Positions 1 to 7,800 of a stretch of DNA of 12,541 nucleotides are shown in pieces (position 1 is the stretch's first letter; each line of letters begins with the position of its first letter). The notes beneath the pieces are model-generated. The model was not told the origin of the DNA. It saw only the letters and a list, made by a program, of their open reading frames with translations, and did no database searches. The position numbers and the translations under genes were made by a program. Location of the stretch: NCBI GenBank assembly GCA_964522605.1, contig CAZFWV010000204.1:1-12541 (forward strand). The letters are read 5' to 3'. Source of the stretch: CAVZLD01 sp964522605 (lineage in GTDB: Bacteria > Planctomycetota > Planctomycetia > Pirellulales > Pirellulaceae).

Positions 1-168
1 GTAATAGAATTCGCTTGCCCCGACAAGAAACTCACCGTTAGCAGTGCAGAGGGCCCCAGAGGAAGAAGGGGCTGTTGTGGTTCTGCGCCGCCCGGCCGAA
101 CGGTTCTGGTTGCCGGGCAGACGGAGCAGCATAGCGTGAACGTCCGCCGATGCACAGGCGGGTCTTGA
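1..168 (+). pseudogene. possible zinc-ribbon remnant, cut by the left edge
   Basis: Frame 1 is open from the window edge to a TGA at 166-168. Its first residues, VIEFACPDKKLTVSSAEG, resemble the zinc-ribbon modules common in planctomycete proteins, whose usual pattern is IxFxCPxCxKxLxVPxxxAGxxGxCPxC. The second cysteine of the first CxxC pair is missing, as if two codons were lost, and the second pair reads CC instead of CPxC. The frame then continues for about 25 low-complexity residues to the stop. No start codon is visible, and no other frame carries on a recognisable protein. It could be the end of a real gene lying to the left, a decayed fragment, or chance. The resemblance is by eye only, so confidence is low. 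Confidence 0.22.
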
Positions 169-337
169 TTTTATGGAGGAGTGAACGTCGCCCGAGGTTC
201 GGGGCGCAGAGGGAATTCAAGCAGCATTCGCACGCCTTCGCTCGGTTGTGGTACCCCCCCCGAGCCCTCATTGTTGCAGGGCTTGGCTCGCCGCTCGCCA
301 CTCAGCATCCGCGCAGAAACAAGTCGAACAGCGGATC
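169..337. other. intergenic, nothing recognised
   Basis: The short frames crossing this stretch on both strands have compositions unlike a conserved protein and no family motif. I see no tRNA-like or riboswitch-like fold and no terminator with a T tract. It separates the possible remnant at the left edge from the palindromic element that follows. Confidence 0.5.
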
Positions 338-426
338 GTAGGACGGATTGGCAATCCGTCTGGAAAAACAGCGACGGATTGCCAATCTGACTGGAAAAAT
401 AGGGACGGATTGCCAATCCGTCCTAC
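338..426. repeat. palindromic intergenic element, three units at 31-bp period
   Basis: Three 19-bp units lie at 342-360, 373-391 and 404-422. The first, GACGGATTGGCAATCCGTC, is a perfect 9-bp inverted repeat around one central base. The third is the same unit with C at the centre. The second is a degenerate copy ending in CTGAC. Two 12-bp spacers, TGGAAAAACAGC (361-372) and TGGAAAAATAGG (392-403), differ at only two positions. The outer units extend to GTAG at the left and CTAC at the right, so 338-360 is the exact reverse complement of 404-426 (23 bp). The element starts about 34 bp beyond the DUF1501 stop codon, so the transcript could fold into one long hairpin or several short ones. No T tract follows, so it is not a classic intrinsic terminator. 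It resembles REP/BIME-type repeats; that assignment is inference. Confidence 0.85.
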
Positions 427-459
427 ACAAGATTGCCCAAGTTATTTATGCGCGGATAC

Positions 460-1878
460 TCAGGCCAGGATGTCAGTGATGATGCGGGCCCCTTCGACAC
501 CACTCAGCCGAGCGTTCAGGCCTTGGAATTTCACACTGAACGCTTCGTGGTCGATGCCGAGCTGGTGGAGCATGGTTGCGTGCAGGTCATGTACGTTGCA
601 GACATTCTCTACGGCGGCGTAGCCGAGCTCGTCGGTTACGCCATAGGCGATCCCCCCTCGCACGCCTGCACCCGCCAGCCAAACCGTCATCGCCTTGTTG
701 TGATGATCGCGCCCATTACCGCTCTGAGACATCGGAGTCCGCCCAAACTCGCCGGCCCAAACAACCAGCGTTTCATCCAGCATTCCACATCGCTTCAGGT
801 CGGTGATCAACGCCATACAGGCTCGATCGATTTCCTTCGCTTTGAACGCAATTCCATCTTTGATATCACTGTGATGATCCCAATCCTTGTGGTAGAGCTG
901 GATAAACCGTGTACCTCGTTCCGCAAGTCGTCGTGCGAGCAGACAATTCCCCGCAAAGGAACCATCCCCGGGCTGGCATCCGTAGAGCTCCAGCGTTTTG
1001 GGATCTTCGCTGCGCAGATCCATCAGTTCCGGGATACTCGTCTGCATTTGGAAGGCCATTTCGTATTGTGCGATGCGCGTTGCGATCTCAGGATCGTTGA
1101 CGATCGATTCTTGCTGCCGGTTCAGCTGGACCATTGCCTGGACATCGGCCGCCTGCTGTTCGGGGGAAATGCCGGATGGATCGGACAAATACAGCACCGG
1201 ATCTCCCTTCGAGCGCAGTTGCACTCCTTGATAACGGCTTGGTAGAAAACCGCTGCTCCACTGGCGGGCGGCGATGGGCTGGTTCTGCCCGCCGGCTCCG
1301 AGGGACGTGAGTACGACGAATCCGGGCAGGTTCTCCGATTCGCTCCCCAAACCGTACGTAACCCAGGCACCCATACTGGGACGACCGGCAATCTGCGAAC
1401 CGGTGTTCATGAACATGTGGGCCGGGTCGTGGTTGATCGCCTCGGTGGTCATCGAACGAATCAGGCAGATGTCATCGATCACCGAGCCAATCTGCGGAAA
1501 GAGCGAGCAGATTTCGATCTGATTCTCGCCGAACTTTTCGAACGGGTGTTGAGGACCGTAACAGACCAGCTTCTGACCCTGAAGCTGCGCCAGTTGTTGC
1601 CCTTTCGTGAAGCTTTCCGGCATCGGTTGACCGTGGACTTTGGCAAGCTGTGGCTTGTAGTCGAAGGTTTCCAACTGCGATGGACCGCCCGCCATCGTCA
1701 ACCAAATGACGCGTTTCGCCCGTTGGGGCAGTGGAAGGGAGGTGAGGACCCCGCGCGCCGGATCGGCTTGGAGGTCGGCCGGGCGAAGGAGTGAAGCGAG
1801 TGCGACGGCGCCGAGCCCATTCCATGCGGTGCCGAGGAATGCACGTCGTGTTTGTTTTGCCATTAAATCAGCGAGCAT
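460..1878 (-). CDS. DUF1501 family protein with Tat signal
   Basis: This is a DUF1501 (PF07394) protein, a family related to the alkaline phosphatase/sulfatase fold and very abundant in Planctomycetes; its reaction is not established. From the ATG at 1878 it has 472 residues. TRRAFLG near residue 10 followed by a hydrophobic stretch and an alanine-rich cleavage region is a twin-arginine signal, so it should be exported folded. Family landmarks are visible: MAGGPSQLETFDYKP (62-76), NHDPAHMFMNTGS (149-161), VVWAGEFGRTP (372-382), GRDHHN (389-394) and HDLHATMLHQLGIDH (430-444). The His and Asp residues in these are candidate metal or catalytic ligands. Start choice: the frame is open to a TTG at 1950, but that would bury the Tat motif behind 24 extra residues. 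ATG 1878 has a weak GGACG upstream; ATG 1863, giving MAKQTRRAFLG, is equally plausible. It lies 97-99 bp downstream of the DUF1549/DUF1553 gene on the same strand, a very common planctomycete pair that is probably one transcript. Confidence 0.95.
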   Translation of the reverse strand: MLADLMAKQTRRAFLGTAWNGLGAVALASLLRPADLQADPARGVLTSLPLPQRAKRVIWLTMAGGPSQLETFDYKPQLAKVHGQPMPESFTKGQQLAQLQGQKLVCYGPQHPFEKFGENQIEICSLFPQIGSVIDDICLIRSMTTEAINHDPAHMFMNTGSQIAGRPSMGAWVTYGLGSESENLPGFVVLTSLGAGGQNQPIAARQWSSGFLPSRYQGVQLRSKGDPVLYLSDPSGISPEQQAADVQAMVQLNRQQESIVNDPEIATRIAQYEMAFQMQTSIPELMDLRSEDPKTLELYGCQPGDGSFAGNCLLARRLAERGTRFIQLYHKDWDHHSDIKDGIAFKAKEIDRACMALITDLKRCGMLDETLVVWAGEFGRTPMSQSGNGRDHHNKAMTVWLAGAGVRGGIAYGVTDELGYAAVENVCNVHDLHATMLHQLGIDHEAFSVKFQGLNARLSGVEGARIITDILA

Positions 1879-1977
1879 AGTATTTCGTCCAAATAGTGGG
1901 TCAGGCAAGCATCTCACGAAACGGGCTACGCGCAACTTCAAAAGGCGCAAACGAGCGGTGGCTTTCGTGCTTATCGA

Positions 1978-4554
1978 TCATGACCGGGTAATGGTCTCAT
2001 GGAGGTTTAACAGGACTCGGGCGATATGGGTCCACGTTGCCAATTCGACCTTGTCGAGCTCAGGCGGAGCCGTCGAGAAACCGACATTCAGCAAAGCTTC
2101 GGCCGCCTGCGGGTCGGCACGATAGCGTCCCTGGTGCAGCTCGAGTAACTCGAGCATGACGCTCGCCTCTTCTGGACGCGGATTTCGCTGCAGGACAAGT
2201 TGCCAGACGTGGGTCAGGCGTTCCTGCGTCGTACCGTGGCACTCTTGAAGAACGCGCGCGGCGAGATTCCTCGCAGCTTCCACATAGGTTGGGTCATTCA
2301 GTAGAACGAGTGCCTGCTGTGGAATGTTCGATCGACTGCGCTCTGCGGCACATTCTTCACGACTCGGCGCATCGAAAGCGAGCAGACTGGGATGGAGGAA
2401 GGTTCGCTGCCACCAGACGTAAAGGCCGCGTCGATACTGGCTCTCCCCCTGATCCGGTGCATAATCGCGGCGAGGAAAGTTGAGGTTCTCCCAGTATCCC
2501 TCCGGCTGGTACGGCTTGACGCTCGGTCCACCGATGGATGGCACAAGCAATCCGGAGACAGCGAGCGCCGTATCACGCACGAGTTCGGCGTCGATTCGGA
2601 AGGCACTTTGCCGCGCACATTCGCGATTATAGGGATCTGCTGCTGCCAGCTCTTGCGTGGCCGTTGAGACTTGTCGATAAGTCTTGCTGGTGACGACGGT
2701 GCGCACCATGTGTTTCATGTCCCACCCACTGTCCATGAACTCACAGGCGAGCCAATCAAGCAATTCGGGATTCGTCGGAGGCTCTCCCTGAGCTCCAAGA
2801 TCACTGAGGACCTTACTGAGCCCGATTCCGAAGAACTGCTGCCAGAGGCGATTCATAACAGTCCGCGCAGTCAGTGGGTTCTCGCGCGACACAATCCATT
2901 GAGCCAGATCAAGCCGAGTCAACTCGCGCCCGTCAACGGTCGGCTGCGGCAGATAGTGCGGCAGTGCCGGCTGCATGATTTCACCGCTCTCATCCATCCA
3001 GTTCCCGCGCGGCAGGATGCGCACAATGCGTTTGTTCGGCGTACTGACACTCACGAGGCATGTGGGCAGCGAATCGTCGAACTGTTTCCGCTCCTGCTCG
3101 GTCTTGGCGACGGCTTCCCGCTCGGCGACGAACAATGGTGTAACGGAACGGCGAAAATAGTCGCGAACGACTCGTTGTTGCTCTGCGCTGCGGCTCGGAT
3201 TCCTCAGGACCTCCATAACCTGGCCTGCGGTCTTTTTCGCGTCGTCTGAAGCTTGAGAATCGGGCTGTAGTTCAGGCAGTATTACGCCGTAGGTCAGGAT
3301 GTCGGACTCCCACTGCTGTTGAGCTGCATCGAGCTGCGGTTCGATCGCGGCAAATTCTCGAGCTGCCTCATCACGTGCCGCGTCCAGTTCGGCCAGGCGT
3401 TGTTTTTGCTCGGGCGTGAGAACCTTCATTCCTTCCTCGCGTCGGCCGAGGATCGGTTCGTCAATGTCGGCAAAGAATGCTCCGAGCGAATAGAAATCCC
3501 GCATCGTGAACGGGTCGAACTTGTGATCGTGACATTGTGCACAACCCGTCGTCTGACCCAGCCACACGGTACCAATGGCGCGCACTCGGTCGGCGACCAT
3601 CCGTGCCTCGTAGTCTTTCGGTTGGGCGCCACCTTCCTCCGTGGTGAGCAGCAGACGGTTGAATGCCGATCCGAGCCGAGTCTGCTGATTTGCATCGGGG
3701 AGCAGATCACCCGCGATCTGCTCAACCGTGAATTGATCGAAGGGCTTGTTGTCATTGAAGCTTCGAATCACCCAGTCGCGATACGGCCAGATGTTCCGCG
3801 GATTGTCGCTGTGATAGCCGATCGTATCGGCGAAACGGACGACATCCAGCCAGCCAATGGCCATTCGTTCACCGTAGTGCGGACTATCGAGCAACCGTTC
3901 CACGAGTTCTTCGTAGGCCTGTGGCGATGGATCGTTTTCGAAAGCAGCAACTTCTTCGGAAGTCGGGGGAAGTCCAATCAAGTCCCAGGATAACCGGCGA
4001 ATGAGTGTTCGCCGATCCGCCTCCGGAGAAGGCGCAAGGCCAACTTGCTCGAGTCGCCGTCGGACAAGAAAGTCAACGGCATTTTGTCCGGCGGGAATCT
4101 CCGGTTTCACCGGTGGCTCGTACGCCCAATGTTGCTCGTACTCCGCACCTTGCTCGACCCACTGCCGGAGAATCTCCTTCTGACCGTCCGACAATTTCTT
4201 GTGCGAATTGGGTGGCGGCATCAACTCGTCCGGGTCTTCGGCGAAGATTCGCTCGATGATTAGACTCTCGGAGGGCTCACCCGGAACAATGGCCCAGCTC
4301 TCAACCGCCGCTTCACGAACATCTAATCGCAAATCCGCTTCGCGGTGTCCTGCGTCGGGTCCGTGGCAGTAGAAACAATTGTCCGACAGAATCGGACGCA
4401 CATCGCGGTTGTACTGGACCGTTGCCGGCGACGAGACAGGATCTTCGGCGTGGCTTAGCGAGCCCACAAGTGCGACGGTAAGCAGCGTGCCTGCTACGAG
4501 ATGGAAACAATCGCACGTGATCGAACAGTGACGCGGAAATGCGCGAAAATCCAT
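1978..4554 (-). CDS. PSCyt1-DUF1549-DUF1553 exported cytochrome-type protein
   Basis: The protein has 858 residues from the ATG at 4554. Residues 1 to about 38 form a Sec-type signal peptide with a hydrophobic core (LVAGTLLTVALVG) ending before AEDP. Residues about 47-110 are the planctomycete cytochrome c domain PSCyt1 (PF07635), with C60-x-x-C63-H64 for covalent haem and an LMPP motif near residue 111 as probable Met ligand. Residues about 156-364 are DUF1549 (PSCyt2, PF07583), with DLIGLPPT, SPHYGERM and a second haem-like motif C338-x-x-C341-H342 followed by DHKFDP. Residues about 380-420 are charged and helical, probably a short coiled coil. Residues about 540-842 are DUF1553 (PSD1, PF07587), including LLNDPTYVEAAR and a typical C-terminal helix (ARVLLNLHE). 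The family is known only as exported planctomycete/verrucomicrobial proteins, often paired with DUF1501; a redox role in polymer breakdown has been guessed but not shown. The frame extends to a TTG at 4572, but ATG 4554 has GAGGGG upstream and a cleaner signal peptide. No truncation or frameshift was seen. Confidence 0.96.
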   Translation of the reverse strand: MDFRAFPRHCSITCDCFHLVAGTLLTVALVGSLSHAEDPVSSPATVQYNRDVRPILSDNCFYCHGPDAGHREADLRLDVREAAVESWAIVPGEPSESLIIERIFAEDPDELMPPPNSHKKLSDGQKEILRQWVEQGAEYEQHWAYEPPVKPEIPAGQNAVDFLVRRRLEQVGLAPSPEADRRTLIRRLSWDLIGLPPTSEEVAAFENDPSPQAYEELVERLLDSPHYGERMAIGWLDVVRFADTIGYHSDNPRNIWPYRDWVIRSFNDNKPFDQFTVEQIAGDLLPDANQQTRLGSAFNRLLLTTEEGGAQPKDYEARMVADRVRAIGTVWLGQTTGCAQCHDHKFDPFTMRDFYSLGAFFADIDEPILGRREEGMKVLTPEQKQRLAELDAARDEAAREFAAIEPQLDAAQQQWESDILTYGVILPELQPDSQASDDAKKTAGQVMEVLRNPSRSAEQQRVVRDYFRRSVTPLFVAEREAVAKTEQERKQFDDSLPTCLVSVSTPNKRIVRILPRGNWMDESGEIMQPALPHYLPQPTVDGRELTRLDLAQWIVSRENPLTARTVMNRLWQQFFGIGLSKVLSDLGAQGEPPTNPELLDWLACEFMDSGWDMKHMVRTVVTSKTYRQVSTATQELAAADPYNRECARQSAFRIDAELVRDTALAVSGLLVPSIGGPSVKPYQPEGYWENLNFPRRDYAPDQGESQYRRGLYVWWQRTFLHPSLLAFDAPSREECAAERSRSNIPQQALVLLNDPTYVEAARNLAARVLQECHGTTQERLTHVWQLVLQRNPRPEEASVMLELLELHQGRYRADPQAAEALLNVGFSTAPPELDKVELATWTHIARVLLNLHETITRS

Positions 4555-4564
4555 AGCCAGATTA

Positions 4565-4570
4565 CCCCTC
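4565..4570 (-). promoter_or_regulatory. likely ribosome binding site of the DUF1549/DUF1553 gene
   Basis: Read on the minus strand this is GAGGGG, ten bases before the ATG at 4554. It decides between that ATG and the in-frame TTG at 4572, which would overlap the site itself. The spacing is slightly long, and planctomycetes often use weak Shine-Dalgarno signals, so the support is moderate. Confidence 0.5.
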
Positions 4571-4572
4571 AA

Positions 4573-4707
4573 TCACACGGCCGTCTCAAACCGCACCCCA
4601 TTCTCTGGGTTCGGTCGTCTGATTTTATCATCCGGGTTTCCAATGGTGTACCGAGAAATTGACGGATTCAGACGATCCACCTGGTGCGATGTCACAAAAC
4701 GCCACTG
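4573..4707. other. intergenic upstream of the DUF1549/DUF1553 gene
   Basis: This is the only space for a promoter of the two-gene unit. On the minus strand TAAAAT (plus-strand 4622-4627) resembles a -10 box, but no good -35 box lies about 17 bases before it. I cannot place a promoter with confidence. Confidence 0.4.
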
Positions 4708-4805
4708 GCAACGTAGGCCGATTGCAGCGTAGGCCGGCTTGTCTCAAGTCGGCAAACATGCCGGAATTGCCGACTTGAGACAAGTCGGCCTACAGTCTTG
4801 AGACA
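4708..4805. repeat. second palindromic intergenic element, long hairpin
   Basis: The core is an inverted repeat: 4729-4753 and 4769-4793 are reverse complements over 25 bp with one mismatch, around a 15-base loop. The right arm is itself a palindrome, GCCGACTTG and CAAGTCGGC (9 bp) around AGA; the left arm has the same internal symmetry with one mismatch. The outer ends are GTAGG and CCTAC. Partial copies flank the core: GTAGGCCG occurs at 4713-4720 and again at 4729-4736, within a 13-bp near-identical direct repeat at 16-bp spacing. CTTGAGACA occurs at 4774-4782 and again at 4797-4805. The element ends 5 bp from the stop codon of the giant gene, so it would fold at the 3' end of that transcript and could slow or stop transcription into the next operon or protect the 3' end. 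There is no T tract. Confidence 0.85.
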
Positions 4806-4810
4806 GAGCA

Positions 4811-7800
4811 TTAGAGCGCTCGTCGAATCTTCTGTTGGCGCGCTGTGGAATGTTCTTCCGCGAACAGCCAGTCCACGGCACTCGCAATCGCATGGGCTGT
4901 GGCAGGTGATTCCGTTTGGTAGCGTCCAGACTGCAGCGCCAGCACAAGATCCGCCGTATCAAACTCGCCGTCCCCGTTCCAGTCGCCTTCTGCCCAGCTC
5001 GAGTTGGAGGACACCGAATCCTCGTATTCACTCTTCTGGAACACACGCAGCAAGTCTTGCGAGTCGAACTGACCGTCGAGATTCGCATCACCGAAAGAAG
5101 TATCCAGGAGCGACTCGATCATGTAGGACAAGTCTTGAAAGTCAGAGGTCCCGTCTTTGTTGAGGTCCGCGCGTGGATCCCCGGCGCGAATGCCTTCTGA
5201 CAACAGGTCGATATCAGCGGTGTCTAGGTGATCATCCCCGTTGAAATCGCCGAGTAACCCGGCGACCTGCGTGATTCGTAGGGCAGGGCGAAAGGTTTCG
5301 TTGTCCGATTCACTCGAGAATACGACCAGCGGATCCGGGAACGTACTCTGCTGCAACAAGGCTTGAATTGCCGAGACGTTGAGCGACTGCTGATGAATGC
5401 GCAGGTCATCCCAAATCCCAACTCCACGGGGATTCTGTTCGTTGCCACCCCCCAGATAAAGCGTCTCGCCGGGTTCCGACCATGCGTCGATCCGACTGCT
5501 CGCGACGAGTTGACCGTTGACGATCAGGCGAACTGCCGAATCCGTCGTATCGGCCTGATTCCATGTGACAGCCAAGTGATACCACTGCTGGGCTCCACCC
5601 AGCCGATCCAGATCGGTCATGACGACACCCGTGTCGTCGGCGATCTGAAACTGCAAGACATGGTCAGGGTCTAGGCTCATTCTCCACCGATCCATCCCCG
5701 CCGAGTTGTCGACGATCGTCTGCTGCGGTAAACGGTCATCGAAGAAGTACCAGAAGGACAACGTGCCCCGTTCTGAGAGTTGCAGCGGGATGGCTACGGA
5801 ATCCCCTTCCGCGTCACCTGCGGGGATCAATTCGAGGCCCTGTTTGCGATCTGTCGTGACGTACTCGGATTGTCCATTCGGATGGTCGATTAAGGTCGCA
5901 TCGCCCCCGGCGGCGAGCGAACCGGAATTCGTCAAGTTGCCGTCCAGGGGCAAATAGACCAAAGGAGCCGTCGACTCGGCGAGCAGCGAAATTCCCTGAC
6001 CGTCATTCCACAGTCCGCGAATTTCCGCTGTTGTAAGAGCGCGATTCCAAAGTGCGACCTCATCCAGACTGCCGCGCAGAGCCGAGATCGCCGATTCACC
6101 GTTTCGGCCCATCGCGGCAATCTGCCCGGAGCGTACGGGGCCGGTGAGGTTGTTGTTGACATGCGTATCGATCAACTGTCCATCCAGATAAATTCGTGCT
6201 TCCGCTGCGGAACCGTCATAGACACCGGCAATTAGATGCCATTGTCCTGGTGTTAGTTGAGTGGATGGGATTCCGGGACGCTCGGCTGTTCCATCGCCGT
6301 CGGTTACTTTGAAGCGAAGCTCGTTGGCGCTACGATCCAGGTACAAGACGTAGGCATCTTCGTTGGAGTCGAAGATCGAGGCGAAGGATTCCGGCAATTG
6401 GCCCGGTAGCAAATCAAGATTGACCCACGCAGCCAGGGTCAACGCATCCGTTTGAGGATTCAGAGACGGGCTGTTCGGCAGCAGCACGTGGTCGTCTGCT
6501 CCGTCCAGGCGCAGCGCGCCTCCGACTTTCCCGCTCGTCCCGTCCAACCAGGTGACTGCACCATCGAAGCCACCGAGGAATCCGTCGTTCGATCCCACCG
6601 AATCGACGGCCGATGTCGAGCGAGGATTGAAGATTCCATCATCGAGTGCCCAATACGAGACGAGCCCCTCAAGATATTGATCTTCCTGATTTCCCTCGAA
6701 CAACCACTCGACTTGATCTGTCGAAAGTGCGTAGCTGTAGATTCGCACGTCATCAAAGGCGCCTGTGGCGTACGTGTTGTCATTATTGCCGCCGCCCAGG
6801 TAAAACGTGGTCCCGGCTGTAACCCATCGTGGGATCCCGCCGGATCCGACCAGACGACCGTTCACATACAGATTCGCCGCCGACAGTGAGTCGTCATCAC
6901 GGTTCCAGGTATAGACGAGGTGGAACCACCTCTCCGCGCCTCCTTGTGCATCCAGATCGTACGTGAGTTGCCCTGAATTGGAGTCAATTCGGGTCCTCAG
7001 TCGGCCATCGTCGTAGATCCACATCTCCCAGTCGTTGGCATCGACCGAGTTGTCGAAGATCGTTTGGAAGTTGTAGAAGGGATCGGCGTAGTACCAGAGC
7101 GAGATGGTACCCTGATCGGGAAGTACGTAGTCAACGCTCACGTACTGTCCGTCGGTCGATATGATTCCCGCGTTTTGCAGGTCGAGACCCCGGCCTCGCA
7201 CTGCGTCGCCGTATACCGCAGGTCCACTGGAGAGGATCGCATCGTATTGCGCACCTCCGCTGCCAAGGTTCGAAAGGTCGTCATCAAATCGCCAATGAAT
7301 CACTGGACCAACTGGCGGACGTTCCGCTGCGACCGGCTGGCCCTGGACGGATTCGGCATCGACGAGCAGAAAACCGTGATTCTGTTCGGGATGAACAATC
7401 CAATTGTGAACTCGTTCCAGTCCTGTCGAATTCAAGTCGATCGAAAAAGTGCCCGGTTGCACGGGTGTTGCGACCCCCAGAATCGAGTCGCCTCGGTCGA
7501 GCGGGCCGTCCGCGCCGGGAACCTGCCATGGGCTCCCGTTGCGAAAGTTGCTCCAGCTGGCCTGTCCCTCCTGCCAGTCTCGCTTCAGTTCGTAGATCAG
7601 AAAAGAGCGATCGGTTCCGTGTTCCAAGACCTGCAGCTCGATCGAAGCATCGAGGATTTCCGCGGCTGATTCCAGTTCGGACAGGTCCCATCGCAACAAC
7701 ATGCGACGATTCTGACTTGCGTGGCTTGAGTCCTGATCGGCAACCAAGACTTCGAGCGAACCGTAGATCATCTCTGATCCGCCGGATGACAGATAAGTGT

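Noticed and set aside
342..422. CRISPR array (regular repeats with short spacers)
   Set aside because: The spacers are only 12 bp and nearly identical, units are short palindromes, and no cas gene is present.
433..1245. Plus-strand open frame of 270 codons
   Set aside because: It is antisense to the DUF1501 gene, which has clear family motifs; the plus frame has none.
1879..1950. TTG start at 1950 for the DUF1501 gene
   Set aside because: It would place 24 residues without a signal character before the Tat motif; ATG 1878 or 1863 gives a normal Tat signal.
3319..3993. Plus-strand open frame of 224 codons
   Set aside because: It is antisense to the conserved DUF1549 region and shows no domain or signal.
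4555..4572. TTG start at 4572 for the DUF1549/DUF1553 gene
   Set aside because: The TTG overlaps the GAGGGG ribosome binding site of the ATG at 4554.
4622..4627. Minus-strand TAAAAT as a -10 promoter box
   Set aside because: No acceptable -35 hexamer sits at 16-18 bases upstream; a single AT-rich hexamer is weak evidence.
4729..4793. Intrinsic terminator for the giant gene
   Set aside because: The stem is strong but no T tract follows on the transcribed strand, and the sequence looks like a repeat family, so terminator function is only possible.
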